The notes beneath the pieces are model-generated. The model did not search any database, had not been told where the DNA came from, and saw only the letters and a list, made by a program, of their open reading frames with translations. Positions 10,901-19,614 of a DNA stretch of 64,000 nucleotides are shown piece after piece. Each line of letters starts with the position of its first letter. Position 1 is the stretch's first letter. Source of the DNA: Bacteroidales bacterium (GTDB taxonomy: Bacteria > Bacteroidota > Bacteroidia > Bacteroidales > UBA10428); contig JAFGSZ010000068.1 in assembly GCA_016934395.1 (NCBI GenBank), positions 1 through 64,000 of the forward strand. Direction: 5' to 3'. A program made the translations under genes and the position numbers.

Positions 10901-11025
10901 AAAATATCGTATATATATTCTTATCTAACCGGGTGTATCCCGATGCCGTGGAGAATACCCTTGTGGGATTAAATACACGCACTGCCATTCAGCAGGTAAT
11001 TTATGATGCATTAAAGCAGGATTAA
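7945..11025 (+). CDS. GH3 beta-N-acetylglucosaminidase (NagZ-like) fused to serine beta-lactamase-family hydrolase
   Basis: 1026 aa; KHFPGHGDTDTDSH (NagZ motif) in the N-terminal half; DLASLTKIA (SxxK), YSDLGF and HTGFTG in the C-terminal half. Confidence 0.92.
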   Translation: MKRFFIRFSVFLVGLIVISSFFQFATEKSIARHEATLRKKIVDPPFIGPPSAWVDSVFNTLSLSDQIAQFMMVAAYSNRGPEHKAYISGLIKKYKIGGLIFFQGSPYNQALLTNSFQQVSEVPLMIAMDAEWGLAMRLDSTINYPRQMMLGAIQDEKLIYTMGEQLAEQMRLLGVHINFAPVVDVNNNPDNPVIGSRSFGEEYANVARKGLWYMKGLQDHKVIAVAKHFPGHGDTDTDSHLALPVISHERSRLDSVELFPFKELILSGVSGVMIAHLNVPALDPEENQPSTLSPLIVDSLLKNEMKFKGLVFTDAMNMGGVTRYYKPGEASVKAALAGNDILLMPDDVGKAISLIQKEVRRGNISKEEIETRCKKVLAAKYWLELDKNTMVQTDSLTYKLNVPKYEILNRKLTESAITVIESKNELIPLQRLDTLKIAAVAIGSDKPTLFQETLNMYLESDLFSINKSAAPEQFTELLSQLKAYNLVIVGLHNTDMRASRNFGITPLSVQFIDSLILQNKVLLDVFASPYALATFSNLKSTEGLMVSYEDNENSQSLSAQIIFGAIGASARLPVSIGNSYRAGEGINTFGGLRLKYSIPEEAGFDRNILDKIDSIAQYAIDHHATPGCQVLVARDGIVVFQKSYGQFTYSKKRPEVKNTDIYDLASLTKIAATMPVIMHLEEEGDLKLNDKLSEYLPYLDTTNKKDISIKDILLHQAGLKSWIPFYVTTLEPLYPSQDYSHSRYSASYPIKMGRGYYVNKHLKYKDGYFSDTPSEEYSVQVADRLFMNKNLIDSIYTQIAISEVSDTQEYKYSDLGFYLLQQVIEKLTRTSLNNFVDSFLYKPLGASTLGYLPLQRFDKTRIAPTENDLVFRKQIVHGYVHDPGAAMLGGVAGHAGLFSDANDLAKLMQMYLNRGEYGGQKFYKGSTINSFTKKCPECNNGNRRGMGFDKPQPDSTKSGPTIFNISPESYGHTGFTGTMAWVDPEENIVYIFLSNRVYPDAVENTLVGLNTRTAIQQVIYDALKQD

Positions 11026-11047
11026 CCACCAGTGATTTACGATTACC

Positions 11048-11099
11048 GATTTTGGATTTACGAATTACAATTGATGATTTTGGATTTACGAATTACAAT
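11048..11099. repeat. 28-bp direct repeat (gattttggatttacgaattacaat)
   Basis: Two copies starting at 11048 and 11076. Confidence 0.8.
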
Positions 11100-11162
11100 A
11101 GCCGATTTACATTTTGGGATTTAAGATGATATACATACTAACCACCCCCACTACTTTCTGCC

Positions 11163-11218
11163 TACTTCTAACTCCCAACTTCTAATTTCTAACTTCTAAC
11201 TTCTAACTTCTAACTCCC
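11163..11218. repeat. 9-bp microsatellite-like tandem repeat (ttctaactt)n
   Basis: cttctaactcccaacttctaatttctaacttctaacttctaacttctaactccc. Confidence 0.85.
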
Positions 11219-11228
11219 TATCCACAGT

Positions 11229-13160
11229 CTACTGTTTCAAAAGTTTTGCCGTATGTAACATTTTTTTATCATCGAGTATGATAATATACAACCCTGCAGG
11301 AAAGTCCGAGATATCAAGCGTACAACGATATCCGCAGTGTTTAATGGTTTCAAGTATTCGTCCGTACTGGTCTACAAATAAAATGTTATAATTCTCATCT
11401 TTGTTATCAAAAAGCAGGGTAACCTCGTTTTGTGCAGGATTGGGAAAAAGCGTAAACACATTCCCGGAAAGAATATCAGAAACGTTTAATACCGATTCAA
11501 TTTCGGCAAGTATCCAGTGATGGGGATCGATGGTAATCTTTTGTATTGTTTCGGGGAAATAGATCTGGAATTCCTGGAAGTTGGTGTTTTGCCGGAGCCT
11601 GATGATGGTATCGGAATTTTGAAGCCGCAACTTATAATCGATTAATATATCGAATACCGGAGTTTTATCGGGGGCAGAACTGTGTTGCACCAGTCCGATA
11701 TACAGGCTGTCATTATTTTGTTTCCAGTTAATGTTTAATACCGGATACCCTTCACCAAAATACCACTGGTTAAAAAAGGCAGTAAAGTCCCTTGATATTT
11801 TCTGTTCTGCAAAATTTTTAAAATCCAGTCCGGAAGCATTACTTCCTGCAAAGTCTGATTGAAAATCCTGAAGCATGGAAAAAAACAGGGAATCATTGTC
11901 CACTTCCTGACGCAGCATATGTATAATGGCCGCGCCCTTTTTGTAGGTCAGCCTGTAGTCAAATACCCTGCTGTCGGACTGTGTTTCCTCTTCCGGTATA
12001 TATACACTTCCACCGGAACTTGATTTAATCAGATTAAAGGCCTGAAGGATCCACTGATCGGCATCCTGCTGCGATTTAAGATACTGATTGGCCAGGTATT
12101 CGCCATAACTTGCAAAACCCTCATTAATCCAGATATCCTGCCATGTACTGCAGGTTACATGATCGCCGAACCATTGGTGGGTTAGTTCGTGGGCTACCAG
12201 TATAAAATCAAAATTACCCAGGGTTGTCATGGTCTGATGTTCCATTCCTCCGCCAAGGGGAGTAATACAATGACCGTATTTTTCATTTCTGAAAGGGTAG
12301 GGGCCAAACAGGTTGCTGTACAGCTCAATCATTTGACCGGTTGCCATAATATTGCTCTGGTTTTGTTCCAGAAAGGCCGGATCATTATAAATATAGTTCT
12401 GGATCAGTATGGAATCAGTCGTATTGTCCGGTTTTGCATAAAAGCTGAAATCCATATAATCACACACTGTAAAAGAGATCAGGTAATAGGCAATAGGGTA
12501 GCGCGATTTCCATTCGTGGCGGACTTTCCCGTTACCCAGGTTCACTGTTTTGGTAAGCAGGCCGTTTGATCCGGCTTTCCTGTTTTCATCTGTGGTTAAA
12601 TATACATAAACAGAATCAGCTTTGTCGGTAAGCGACTGTTTACACGGAAACCAGTTTTTGGCAGAAAGCGGTTCGGATAATGTCCAGGTAACATTTTTGT
12701 CCCAGTTGGATACATATGAATTGCGAATCCCGGATATCCATTCTCCTTCAAGTCCATAACCCTTATAATAAATTGTGATGCCGGCCTGCTGATTTATTTC
12801 TAATGGATTTAAAAGAAAAACTTTTATTTCATCCTGAACATGAGTGAACGATGTAACAAATCCATCAACAACTATTGAATCGATGGAAAGATCGTTTACC
12901 AGATCAAAAACCAGTGTGTCTAAATCGTTTAAAAGTGATTCTATTTTTATGGTAACAGAACCGTTAAGATATATTGAAGTATCACTTACATCGAGGTTTA
13001 AGAAATAAAATTTTACATCGTAATTATCCATTACAGGATTGTAAGAAACATTTGTTTGAGAATTTATAAAACTCTCCGAACATTTAATAGTCTGAGTTTG
13101 TGCAAAGGATATAACAATCCATAAAAGCAATCCTGAAAATAAAATTCTCCTGTGCGGCAT
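11229..13160 (-). CDS. M1-family zinc metallopeptidase with T9SS type A sorting domain
   Basis: 643 aa; GGMEHQTMTTLG, HELTHQWFGDHVTCSTWQDIWINEGFASYGEY; C-terminus LFPNPAQNEVTLLF...GLYIIILDDKKMLHTAKLLKQ. Confidence 0.92.
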   Translation of the reverse strand: MPHRRILFSGLLLWIVISFAQTQTIKCSESFINSQTNVSYNPVMDNYDVKFYFLNLDVSDTSIYLNGSVTIKIESLLNDLDTLVFDLVNDLSIDSIVVDGFVTSFTHVQDEIKVFLLNPLEINQQAGITIYYKGYGLEGEWISGIRNSYVSNWDKNVTWTLSEPLSAKNWFPCKQSLTDKADSVYVYLTTDENRKAGSNGLLTKTVNLGNGKVRHEWKSRYPIAYYLISFTVCDYMDFSFYAKPDNTTDSILIQNYIYNDPAFLEQNQSNIMATGQMIELYSNLFGPYPFRNEKYGHCITPLGGGMEHQTMTTLGNFDFILVAHELTHQWFGDHVTCSTWQDIWINEGFASYGEYLANQYLKSQQDADQWILQAFNLIKSSSGGSVYIPEEETQSDSRVFDYRLTYKKGAAIIHMLRQEVDNDSLFFSMLQDFQSDFAGSNASGLDFKNFAEQKISRDFTAFFNQWYFGEGYPVLNINWKQNNDSLYIGLVQHSSAPDKTPVFDILIDYKLRLQNSDTIIRLRQNTNFQEFQIYFPETIQKITIDPHHWILAEIESVLNVSDILSGNVFTLFPNPAQNEVTLLFDNKDENYNILFVDQYGRILETIKHCGYRCTLDISDFPAGLYIIILDDKKMLHTAKLLKQ

Positions 13161-13196
13161 TGTTCAAGAAATAAAATATTATATATACCTGTCAGA

Positions 13197-13204
13197 CAAA
13201 AGTA
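13197..13204 (-). promoter_or_regulatory. Candidate -7 box (TACTTTTG on minus strand) for the M1 peptidase gene
   Basis: CAAAAGTA on the plus strand, 37 bp upstream of the start codon. Confidence 0.45.
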
Positions 13205-13360
13205 TTTTAAAAAGCCTGATCTGTAAAAGTAAATATAAAAGTTTGGTATTATAACAGACAAAATAAAATATTCTTATTGGCACCAATTGATTTGGACAAA
13301 AGTTAATCGATAATTCGCGGGAATTTTGTTTTAACCGGAAGGACATTGAATAAAAACTCA

Positions 13361-14185
13361 AAAAAAAATCCCGACGTTTCCGCCGGGATCAAAACACCTA
13401 AAACTAATTAAACCCTATCAAACAAAATTTACTTTTCTTCCAGACTTTTTATATTTTGTTATTACTTCAATTTCTTTATTAATTAAACGGATCAGCATGC
13501 ATTGGGTTCAAAATTTTTCAGTGATAAATATTACCCGTTTAAATGTTATTCCTCACCTGTTTTTTTTAAGATAAAAAAGATCCCGACGTTTACCGCCGGG
13601 AACCAAAACACCTAAAACTAATTAAACCCTATCAAACAAAATTTACTTTTCTTCCAGACTTTTATATTTACGTTATTACTTTAATTTCTTTAATGGTTAA
13701 ACGGATGAGATATTTACCGGGTTTAGAATTTAGCAGTGATACATCTTACCCTTTTAAATGTTATTCCTCACCTGCGTTTTTCATAATAAAAAAATCCCGA
13801 CGCCTCCGCCGGGATTAAAACACCTAAAACTAATTAAACCCTATCAAATGAAAAAATTTAAACCACTTCCCCGTAGTTGGTTATTTAATAAGTTATTAAT
13901 ACCGGATTAAAATTACAACATAAAGAAGTTGTTACCAATACTTTACAGGTGATATACATTATCATTAAAAATGATATTAATTACCGGAAAACCAAGGATA
14001 TCAATTTTACTTTTTACGCATAACCGCGAAATTTATATTACCCCTAAATGCGCATTATTGAAGTGTCAGGCGGTGGAAATCAATTATAAATTCTGATCCG
14101 TTTAATATAATAAGGATAATAAAAAAGAAAGCCCCGACAAAAGCCGGGGCTAAACACCTAAAACTAATTAAACCCTATCAAACGA
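13361..14185 (-). repeat. Array of four minus-strand units: conserved box TTTGATAGGGTTTAATTAGTTTTAGGTG + intrinsic terminator
   Basis: Hairpins at 13368-13389, 13579-13602, 13794-13815 and 14130-14151, each with a T-tract on the minus strand, and each preceded on that strand by the near-identical box (plus-strand acacctaaaactaattaaaccctatcaaa). Confidence 0.85.
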
Positions 14186-14506
14186 AAAAAAGTTTATAAA
14201 ACTTAAATTCTTTATGATATTTAAAAGTACGAATTAAATACTGAATTCCTATAGAAACAATGACATTTAACAATATTTTAATTAATTTTCAGGTTAAATA
14301 TCTTTATATATTTTTCAAATATTGGAAAAATAATTTAGTCTCCGGATGGATATATTAATTATTTATGAACAATTTTAAGTAAAAAGTATCGTAATTAAAC
14401 TGGCATTAATTTTTATTGTTTATTTAAATAATAAAAATGCAGAATTAAAGTTTGCAGTAAATTACTGTTATAAGAGATATAACAAATTAATATTCAGGCA
14501 ACTGAA

Positions 14507-17482
14507 ATGAAAAACCCTGGCATCTTTATAGATCTTATCTCCATATTCTACAGCGCTTTTGATGAAATTAAATTAAATCAAAAGACTTTGATGGAATATA
14601 TAAACTTAAATTTTGAAACTCAGCTTGATTTTGAAAATCTGAAACAAAGTATTGAAAAAAATAACAGTTACCGGCAAATTGGGAAGAACACAGATACTAT
14701 ACTTTCGGAAATAGAAGTGTATTGTAAAACACTCAATCTTTCAATTAGCGAGCGGGTATACAACTTTTTTTATATTATTGATTATCTTTTTATCAGCAGT
14801 AATTTAACCAATGAATTATATAGAGTACTTGAAACTCTGGGCAGCAGATTTTTTGTTGAACAGGATATATTTTCTCATGTTTTTGAATTTATAACAGCCA
14901 AAAATCCCGACGATCTTAACCGGAAGCCTTATCTGATAATTAAGTCCGCTTCAGAAAGTGATTCGGATCTTGAAGGCAGCTGGATAGAAGACAACATACC
15001 CCAGGAGGAAAAATTGACCAGGAATATTGAACTGGCGGGTTTTAACGGAACGATTGTTACTATGTATCTTCCGGCAACACGTAATTTTTACCTCAGAATT
15101 TTTAACACAAAAATTTCAATCCCAAAATTTGTGCAGCTTGAACCTGGTGGGTTGGTTTATATTGATAATAATAGTAATATACAATATCAATGGCTTAAAA
15201 AATATTATCTGAGAAACCAGAATATTTCCAGGATCAACATACTGGCCGAAAATGTATCTTATCAATACGCAAATTCTGATAAAGGAATTAAATCCTTCAG
15301 TTTTTTCGAAGAATCCGGTCAGCTTATTGGCATTATTGGTAAAGAAGGCGTTGGTAAATCCACATTGCTTGAATTATTTTCAGGAACTTTAAAATCAACA
15401 ACTGGAAATATATTTATTAATGGATATAATCTGGCAAGCAGCAGTTATCTGTTAAAAAATATAATTGGATACGTAAGCGAAAAAGACCTTTTGTTCGATG
15501 AACATACCGTATATGAGAACCTTTATTTATCCAGCAAGCTTTATTTAGGCAAGCTTTCAAAGGCTGAAAAACAACAACATATTCAAACAATTTTATATGA
15601 TCTTGATATTGCCGATATAAAAGAGGTGAAGGTGGGTAAGATTTCGGATAAAAACCTTCAACCTGGTCAGCGCCGTTTGGTAAATATCGCAGTGGAATTG
15701 TTGCGCAATCCTGAAATATTACTTATAGATAATGCAATTGAAGGATTAAATATGGCAGATGCTTCAAAAATTATCAGGGCATTATATCATTTAACCTTTA
15801 AAGGAAAATTAATAATAACCAGCATTAGCCAAACCAGTGAGGAAGCATTTAAATTATTCGATAAAATTTTTATAATTGACGACGGGGGATATCCTATATA
15901 TTATGGTAACACGGCTGAAGCGTTAGATTATTTTCAATCTAAAATTTTTCCGCAAAATTTGCGTAAACAGTCATCTCAAATTCCACAAAAAATTAATGCC
16001 GAGGAGATTATTGATGCCATAAATATAAAGAGCATTCAAACCGGGGATATCAATATTACGGAACGCAGAAAATCTCCTGAAGAATGGTATAAGGAGTATA
16101 ATAAAGTATCTTCAATTCCAAAAAAAACACCGCAACAACGTGTATTGCCCACAGGTATTTATCAACTGCCAAGTCTTGACAAACAATTTGCTGTATATAA
16201 TATCCGGAATTTTAAAACCAAGTATACTAATTACAAACGGCTTTTAATTACTTTTTCAGCAGGACCCATAATTGCATCAATAATTGCAGGGATTTGCAGG
16301 TTTCTGATGGGCACAGGTTACAGTTTTTCAGAAAATAGTAACCTGCCTTTATACATTTTCCTGTCAACCCTGGTAATGTTATTTTTCGGATTGTATGTTA
16401 GTGCAAACGAGATATGGAAAGAAAGGGACATATTACATAAAGAAGAATATCTTAATTACAGCAGGTTTAGTTATATCAATTCCAAGATTATTTTTTTGTT
16501 TTCAATTGCTGCCATTCATAGTTTATTATATACCCTTGCCGGAAATTTTGTGCTTGAGATCAAACAGACATTTTTTCAATTCTGGATTGCTAATTTTTCT
16601 ATTGAAGCTTTTGGAGTAATATTAGGTCTTGTATTTTCATCAACAGTGAGAAAAATTGAGACGATATTCAGTTTTTTTATTCCGTTAGTAATTGCCTTGA
16701 ATTTTTTATTGGGGGGCGGAGCAATTAAATTTTTTGAAAAGCCCGTGAAAAACAAATTTGATATTCCGGTTATCAGTGAGTTTATACCTTCTCGCTGGGC
16801 ATACGAAGCCCTGATGGTAGCTCAGTTTTCAAATAACCCATATGAAAAGCCGGTATTTGAAATCGATAATACGATCAGCAGGTCGAATTATTACTATGAA
16901 TATTTATTGCCTTTTATTAAAACGCATTTAAACTCCGGTGTTGAAAACATGAATAATCCCGATTCATTGAATTGGAATCTAAGTATAGTCCGTAACGGAA
17001 TAAAACAAATGTCAACCTATCCTGAAGTCTTTCAATTTGAATACCTTCAACGCCTGAATAATCAGGAGTTTTCGCTTGATATTGCCCGGGAGACCTCCGA
17101 TTATCTTACATACCTTGAACTGTTTTTTTATAATTTGCATCAGGATAAATTGTTGCATAAAGAAGAAGTATTAAGTCAGTATTCGGATCAAAAAAGGATG
17201 AAGGAAAACAATTACAACAAGTCAGTTGCCGAGTTGGTGCTGGCTAACCATATTACTGATCAGTTACAGCTTATTGATACCGTGCCGGTCCGGTTGTCCG
17301 ATCCCGTTTTTCAGGAACCGGTTTCAAATTATGGCAGAGCCAGGTTTTTTACCGGCACAAAAAAATTTAACGACCAGCTTATAGCTACATACTGGTTTAA
17401 TGTTTCAATTATTTGGTTATTCTCATTTCTGATTTATATATTTCTGTTATTTGACGTTTTTAAGAAATTTAGAATGAATTAA
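14507..17482 (+). CDS. ABCG-like ABC transporter (NBD + ABC2 membrane domain) with degenerate signature, Walker B and H-loop
   Basis: 991 aa; Walker A GKEGVGKS; NLQPGQRRL in place of SGGQ; ILLIDNAIEGL in place of DEPTSGL; SISQTSEEAF in place of xIHQPSS; C-terminal transmembrane segments. Confidence 0.85.
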   Translation: MKNPGIFIDLISIFYSAFDEIKLNQKTLMEYINLNFETQLDFENLKQSIEKNNSYRQIGKNTDTILSEIEVYCKTLNLSISERVYNFFYIIDYLFISSNLTNELYRVLETLGSRFFVEQDIFSHVFEFITAKNPDDLNRKPYLIIKSASESDSDLEGSWIEDNIPQEEKLTRNIELAGFNGTIVTMYLPATRNFYLRIFNTKISIPKFVQLEPGGLVYIDNNSNIQYQWLKKYYLRNQNISRINILAENVSYQYANSDKGIKSFSFFEESGQLIGIIGKEGVGKSTLLELFSGTLKSTTGNIFINGYNLASSSYLLKNIIGYVSEKDLLFDEHTVYENLYLSSKLYLGKLSKAEKQQHIQTILYDLDIADIKEVKVGKISDKNLQPGQRRLVNIAVELLRNPEILLIDNAIEGLNMADASKIIRALYHLTFKGKLIITSISQTSEEAFKLFDKIFIIDDGGYPIYYGNTAEALDYFQSKIFPQNLRKQSSQIPQKINAEEIIDAINIKSIQTGDINITERRKSPEEWYKEYNKVSSIPKKTPQQRVLPTGIYQLPSLDKQFAVYNIRNFKTKYTNYKRLLITFSAGPIIASIIAGICRFLMGTGYSFSENSNLPLYIFLSTLVMLFFGLYVSANEIWKERDILHKEEYLNYSRFSYINSKIIFLFSIAAIHSLLYTLAGNFVLEIKQTFFQFWIANFSIEAFGVILGLVFSSTVRKIETIFSFFIPLVIALNFLLGGGAIKFFEKPVKNKFDIPVISEFIPSRWAYEALMVAQFSNNPYEKPVFEIDNTISRSNYYYEYLLPFIKTHLNSGVENMNNPDSLNWNLSIVRNGIKQMSTYPEVFQFEYLQRLNNQEFSLDIARETSDYLTYLELFFYNLHQDKLLHKEEVLSQYSDQKRMKENNYNKSVAELVLANHITDQLQLIDTVPVRLSDPVFQEPVSNYGRARFFTGTKKFNDQLIATYWFNVSIIWLFSFLIYIFLLFDVFKKFRMN

Positions 17483-17654
17483 ATTAATTTTCAGGGAGAG
17501 CATTACCGGGACAGATTCCGGCTTACATGCAATTTAGCATAACACTATGGAATAATTATAGTTGTCTTATTCCATAAAACCTGAAAATGAAATGGCAGTT
17601 ATTTAATTTTTATTAATTTAGGGGCCATTAAAAAATAAATCTTCCAACTAAATC

Positions 17655-19511
17655 TTGTTTTATATGAAATTAAACTTTGTTGATGTTCTGATCATAATGA
17701 TTTATCTCACATCCACAGTTGTTATTGGGTTGGTGCTTAAAAAGAAGGCCCAGAGCGATAAATCAACATATTTATTAGGCGGAAATAAATTACCGTGGTA
17801 TTTACTTGGTTTATCTAATGCCTCCGGAATGTTTGATATTTCCGGTACCATGTGGTTAGTGACCCTGATGTTTGTATATGGATTAAAAAGTATTTGGATT
17901 CCGTGGTTATGGCCGGTATTTAACCAGGTTTTCTTAATGGTATACCTGTCGGCATGGTTGCGACGTTCAAATGTTACCACCGGGGCAGAATGGATTGGAA
18001 CACGATTTGGTTTTGGCAAGGGAGCAGCATTATCGCACAACATTGTTGTTGTTTTTGCTTTAATAAGCTGTCTTGGTTTCCTTGCATACGGATTTATTGG
18101 TTTGGGAAAATTTATGGAAATATTTATTCCATGGGAAGTTGTGTCTCCCTATATACCTTTTCATGTAAGCGCAGAATACGTTCCCCATCTTTATGGAATT
18201 GTATTCACACTGTTTGCTGTGTTTTATGCTGTGTTAGGAGGTATGGTAAGTATTGTATGGGCAGATGTGGTGCAGTACTTAATAATGACCATTTCATCTG
18301 TTGTAATTGGAATTATTGCAATGAAAGCACTGGCAGTACATCCCTTAAACGTTCCTGACGGATGGGCAAATCCATTTTTCGGAGCAAGGCTTAATCTCGA
18401 CTGGACCCATATAATACCGGAAGTAAAAGCTAAAATTGCTTCAGACGGATATTCTCTGTTTTCATTGTTCTTTGGTATGATGCTGTTTAAAGGAATATTA
18501 ATAAGTGTGGCAGGTCCCGCGCCAAATTATGATATGCAGAAAATTCTTGCTACCAAAAGTCCGAAAGAAGCTGCAAAAATGAGTGGATTTGTTTCCATAG
18601 TGCTGAATCCCGTCAGATATTTTATGATAGCAGGTTTTGGTGTACTGGCAGTATTATTTTATGATAAGCTTGATTTAATAGTAGCCGGAAATATTGATTT
18701 TGAACAGATTCTGCCTTCATCAATAAATGAATTTGCCCCTATTGGAATTTTGGGATTACTGCTTGCCGGTCTTTTGGCTGCCTTTAATTCTACGTTTGCC
18801 GGCACATTAAATGCTGCACAAGCATATGTAATCAATGATATATATTTAAAATACCTAAACCCGAAAGCTTCTAATAAGCAGGTATCAAATGCCAATTACA
18901 TTATCGGACTCATTGTTTTAATTATCAGTATTATATTCGGAATTTTCGCGAAGAATGTCAACAGTGTTTTACAATGGCTTGTTTCAGGGCTGTGGGGAGG
19001 CTATACGGTAGCCAATATTTTAAAATGGTACTGGTGGCGGTTTAACGGTCATGGCTATTTCTGGGGAATGCTGGCCGGAATTTTAACCGCTCTTATTGCA
19101 CCTAAAATATTACCTCCTATGTTCCCGAGTATACCCCAGGATATTATACTGTTGTATTTCTTCCCCTTATTCCTGATAGTTTCATTAGCCGGTAGTTTAA
19201 TTGGAACCTATGTAAAACCGCCCACGGATGAAAAAGTGCTTATGGCTTTTTACAGCAAAGTCAGACCCTGGGGATTCTGGAAACCGATTCATGAAAAAGT
19301 AGTTGCCCTAAATCCTGATTTTAAGAAGAATACCAATTTTAAAATGGATATGTTTAATGTTTTTATTGGTATTATTGGACAAACAGCAATTGTGGCATTG
19401 CCCATATTTCTTATTATTAAGAAATTCTCTTCAATGTCTGTTGCCATCGGAATTATTGTAATAACCATAATAATACTTAAGAAAACCTGGTGGGATAAAC
19501 TTGAAGATTAA
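17655..19511 (+). CDS. Sodium:solute symporter (SSS) family transporter
   Basis: 618 aa polytopic; LLGGNKLPWYLLGLSNASGMFDISGTMW, LLAGLLAAFNSTFAGTLNAAQAYVINDIY. Confidence 0.88.
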   Translation: MFYMKLNFVDVLIIMIYLTSTVVIGLVLKKKAQSDKSTYLLGGNKLPWYLLGLSNASGMFDISGTMWLVTLMFVYGLKSIWIPWLWPVFNQVFLMVYLSAWLRRSNVTTGAEWIGTRFGFGKGAALSHNIVVVFALISCLGFLAYGFIGLGKFMEIFIPWEVVSPYIPFHVSAEYVPHLYGIVFTLFAVFYAVLGGMVSIVWADVVQYLIMTISSVVIGIIAMKALAVHPLNVPDGWANPFFGARLNLDWTHIIPEVKAKIASDGYSLFSLFFGMMLFKGILISVAGPAPNYDMQKILATKSPKEAAKMSGFVSIVLNPVRYFMIAGFGVLAVLFYDKLDLIVAGNIDFEQILPSSINEFAPIGILGLLLAGLLAAFNSTFAGTLNAAQAYVINDIYLKYLNPKASNKQVSNANYIIGLIVLIISIIFGIFAKNVNSVLQWLVSGLWGGYTVANILKWYWWRFNGHGYFWGMLAGILTALIAPKILPPMFPSIPQDIILLYFFPLFLIVSLAGSLIGTYVKPPTDEKVLMAFYSKVRPWGFWKPIHEKVVALNPDFKKNTNFKMDMFNVFIGIIGQTAIVALPIFLIIKKFSSMSVAIGIIVITIIILKKTWWDKLED

Positions 19512-19520
19512 TATATTTAA

Positions 19521-19547
19521 AAGCCCGGGGTTAATATTCCGGGCTTT
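19521..19547 (+). terminator. Hairpin after the SSS gene
   Basis: aagcccggggttaatattccgggctt. Confidence 0.55.
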
Positions 19548-19614
19548 ACCCTTTTTAGGGTTACTAATGTATAAATAAAACAAATTGCCAGCTAAAACCT
19601 AAAAATCTGCATTC

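Noticed and set aside
12189-12569. 126-aa plus-strand ORF inside the M1 peptidase gene
   Set aside because: Antisense to a well-supported gene with HExxH motif.
13361-14185. CRISPR array interpretation of the four repeats
   Set aside because: Only four copies, spaced ~210-340 bp, with hairpin terminators; no cas genes.
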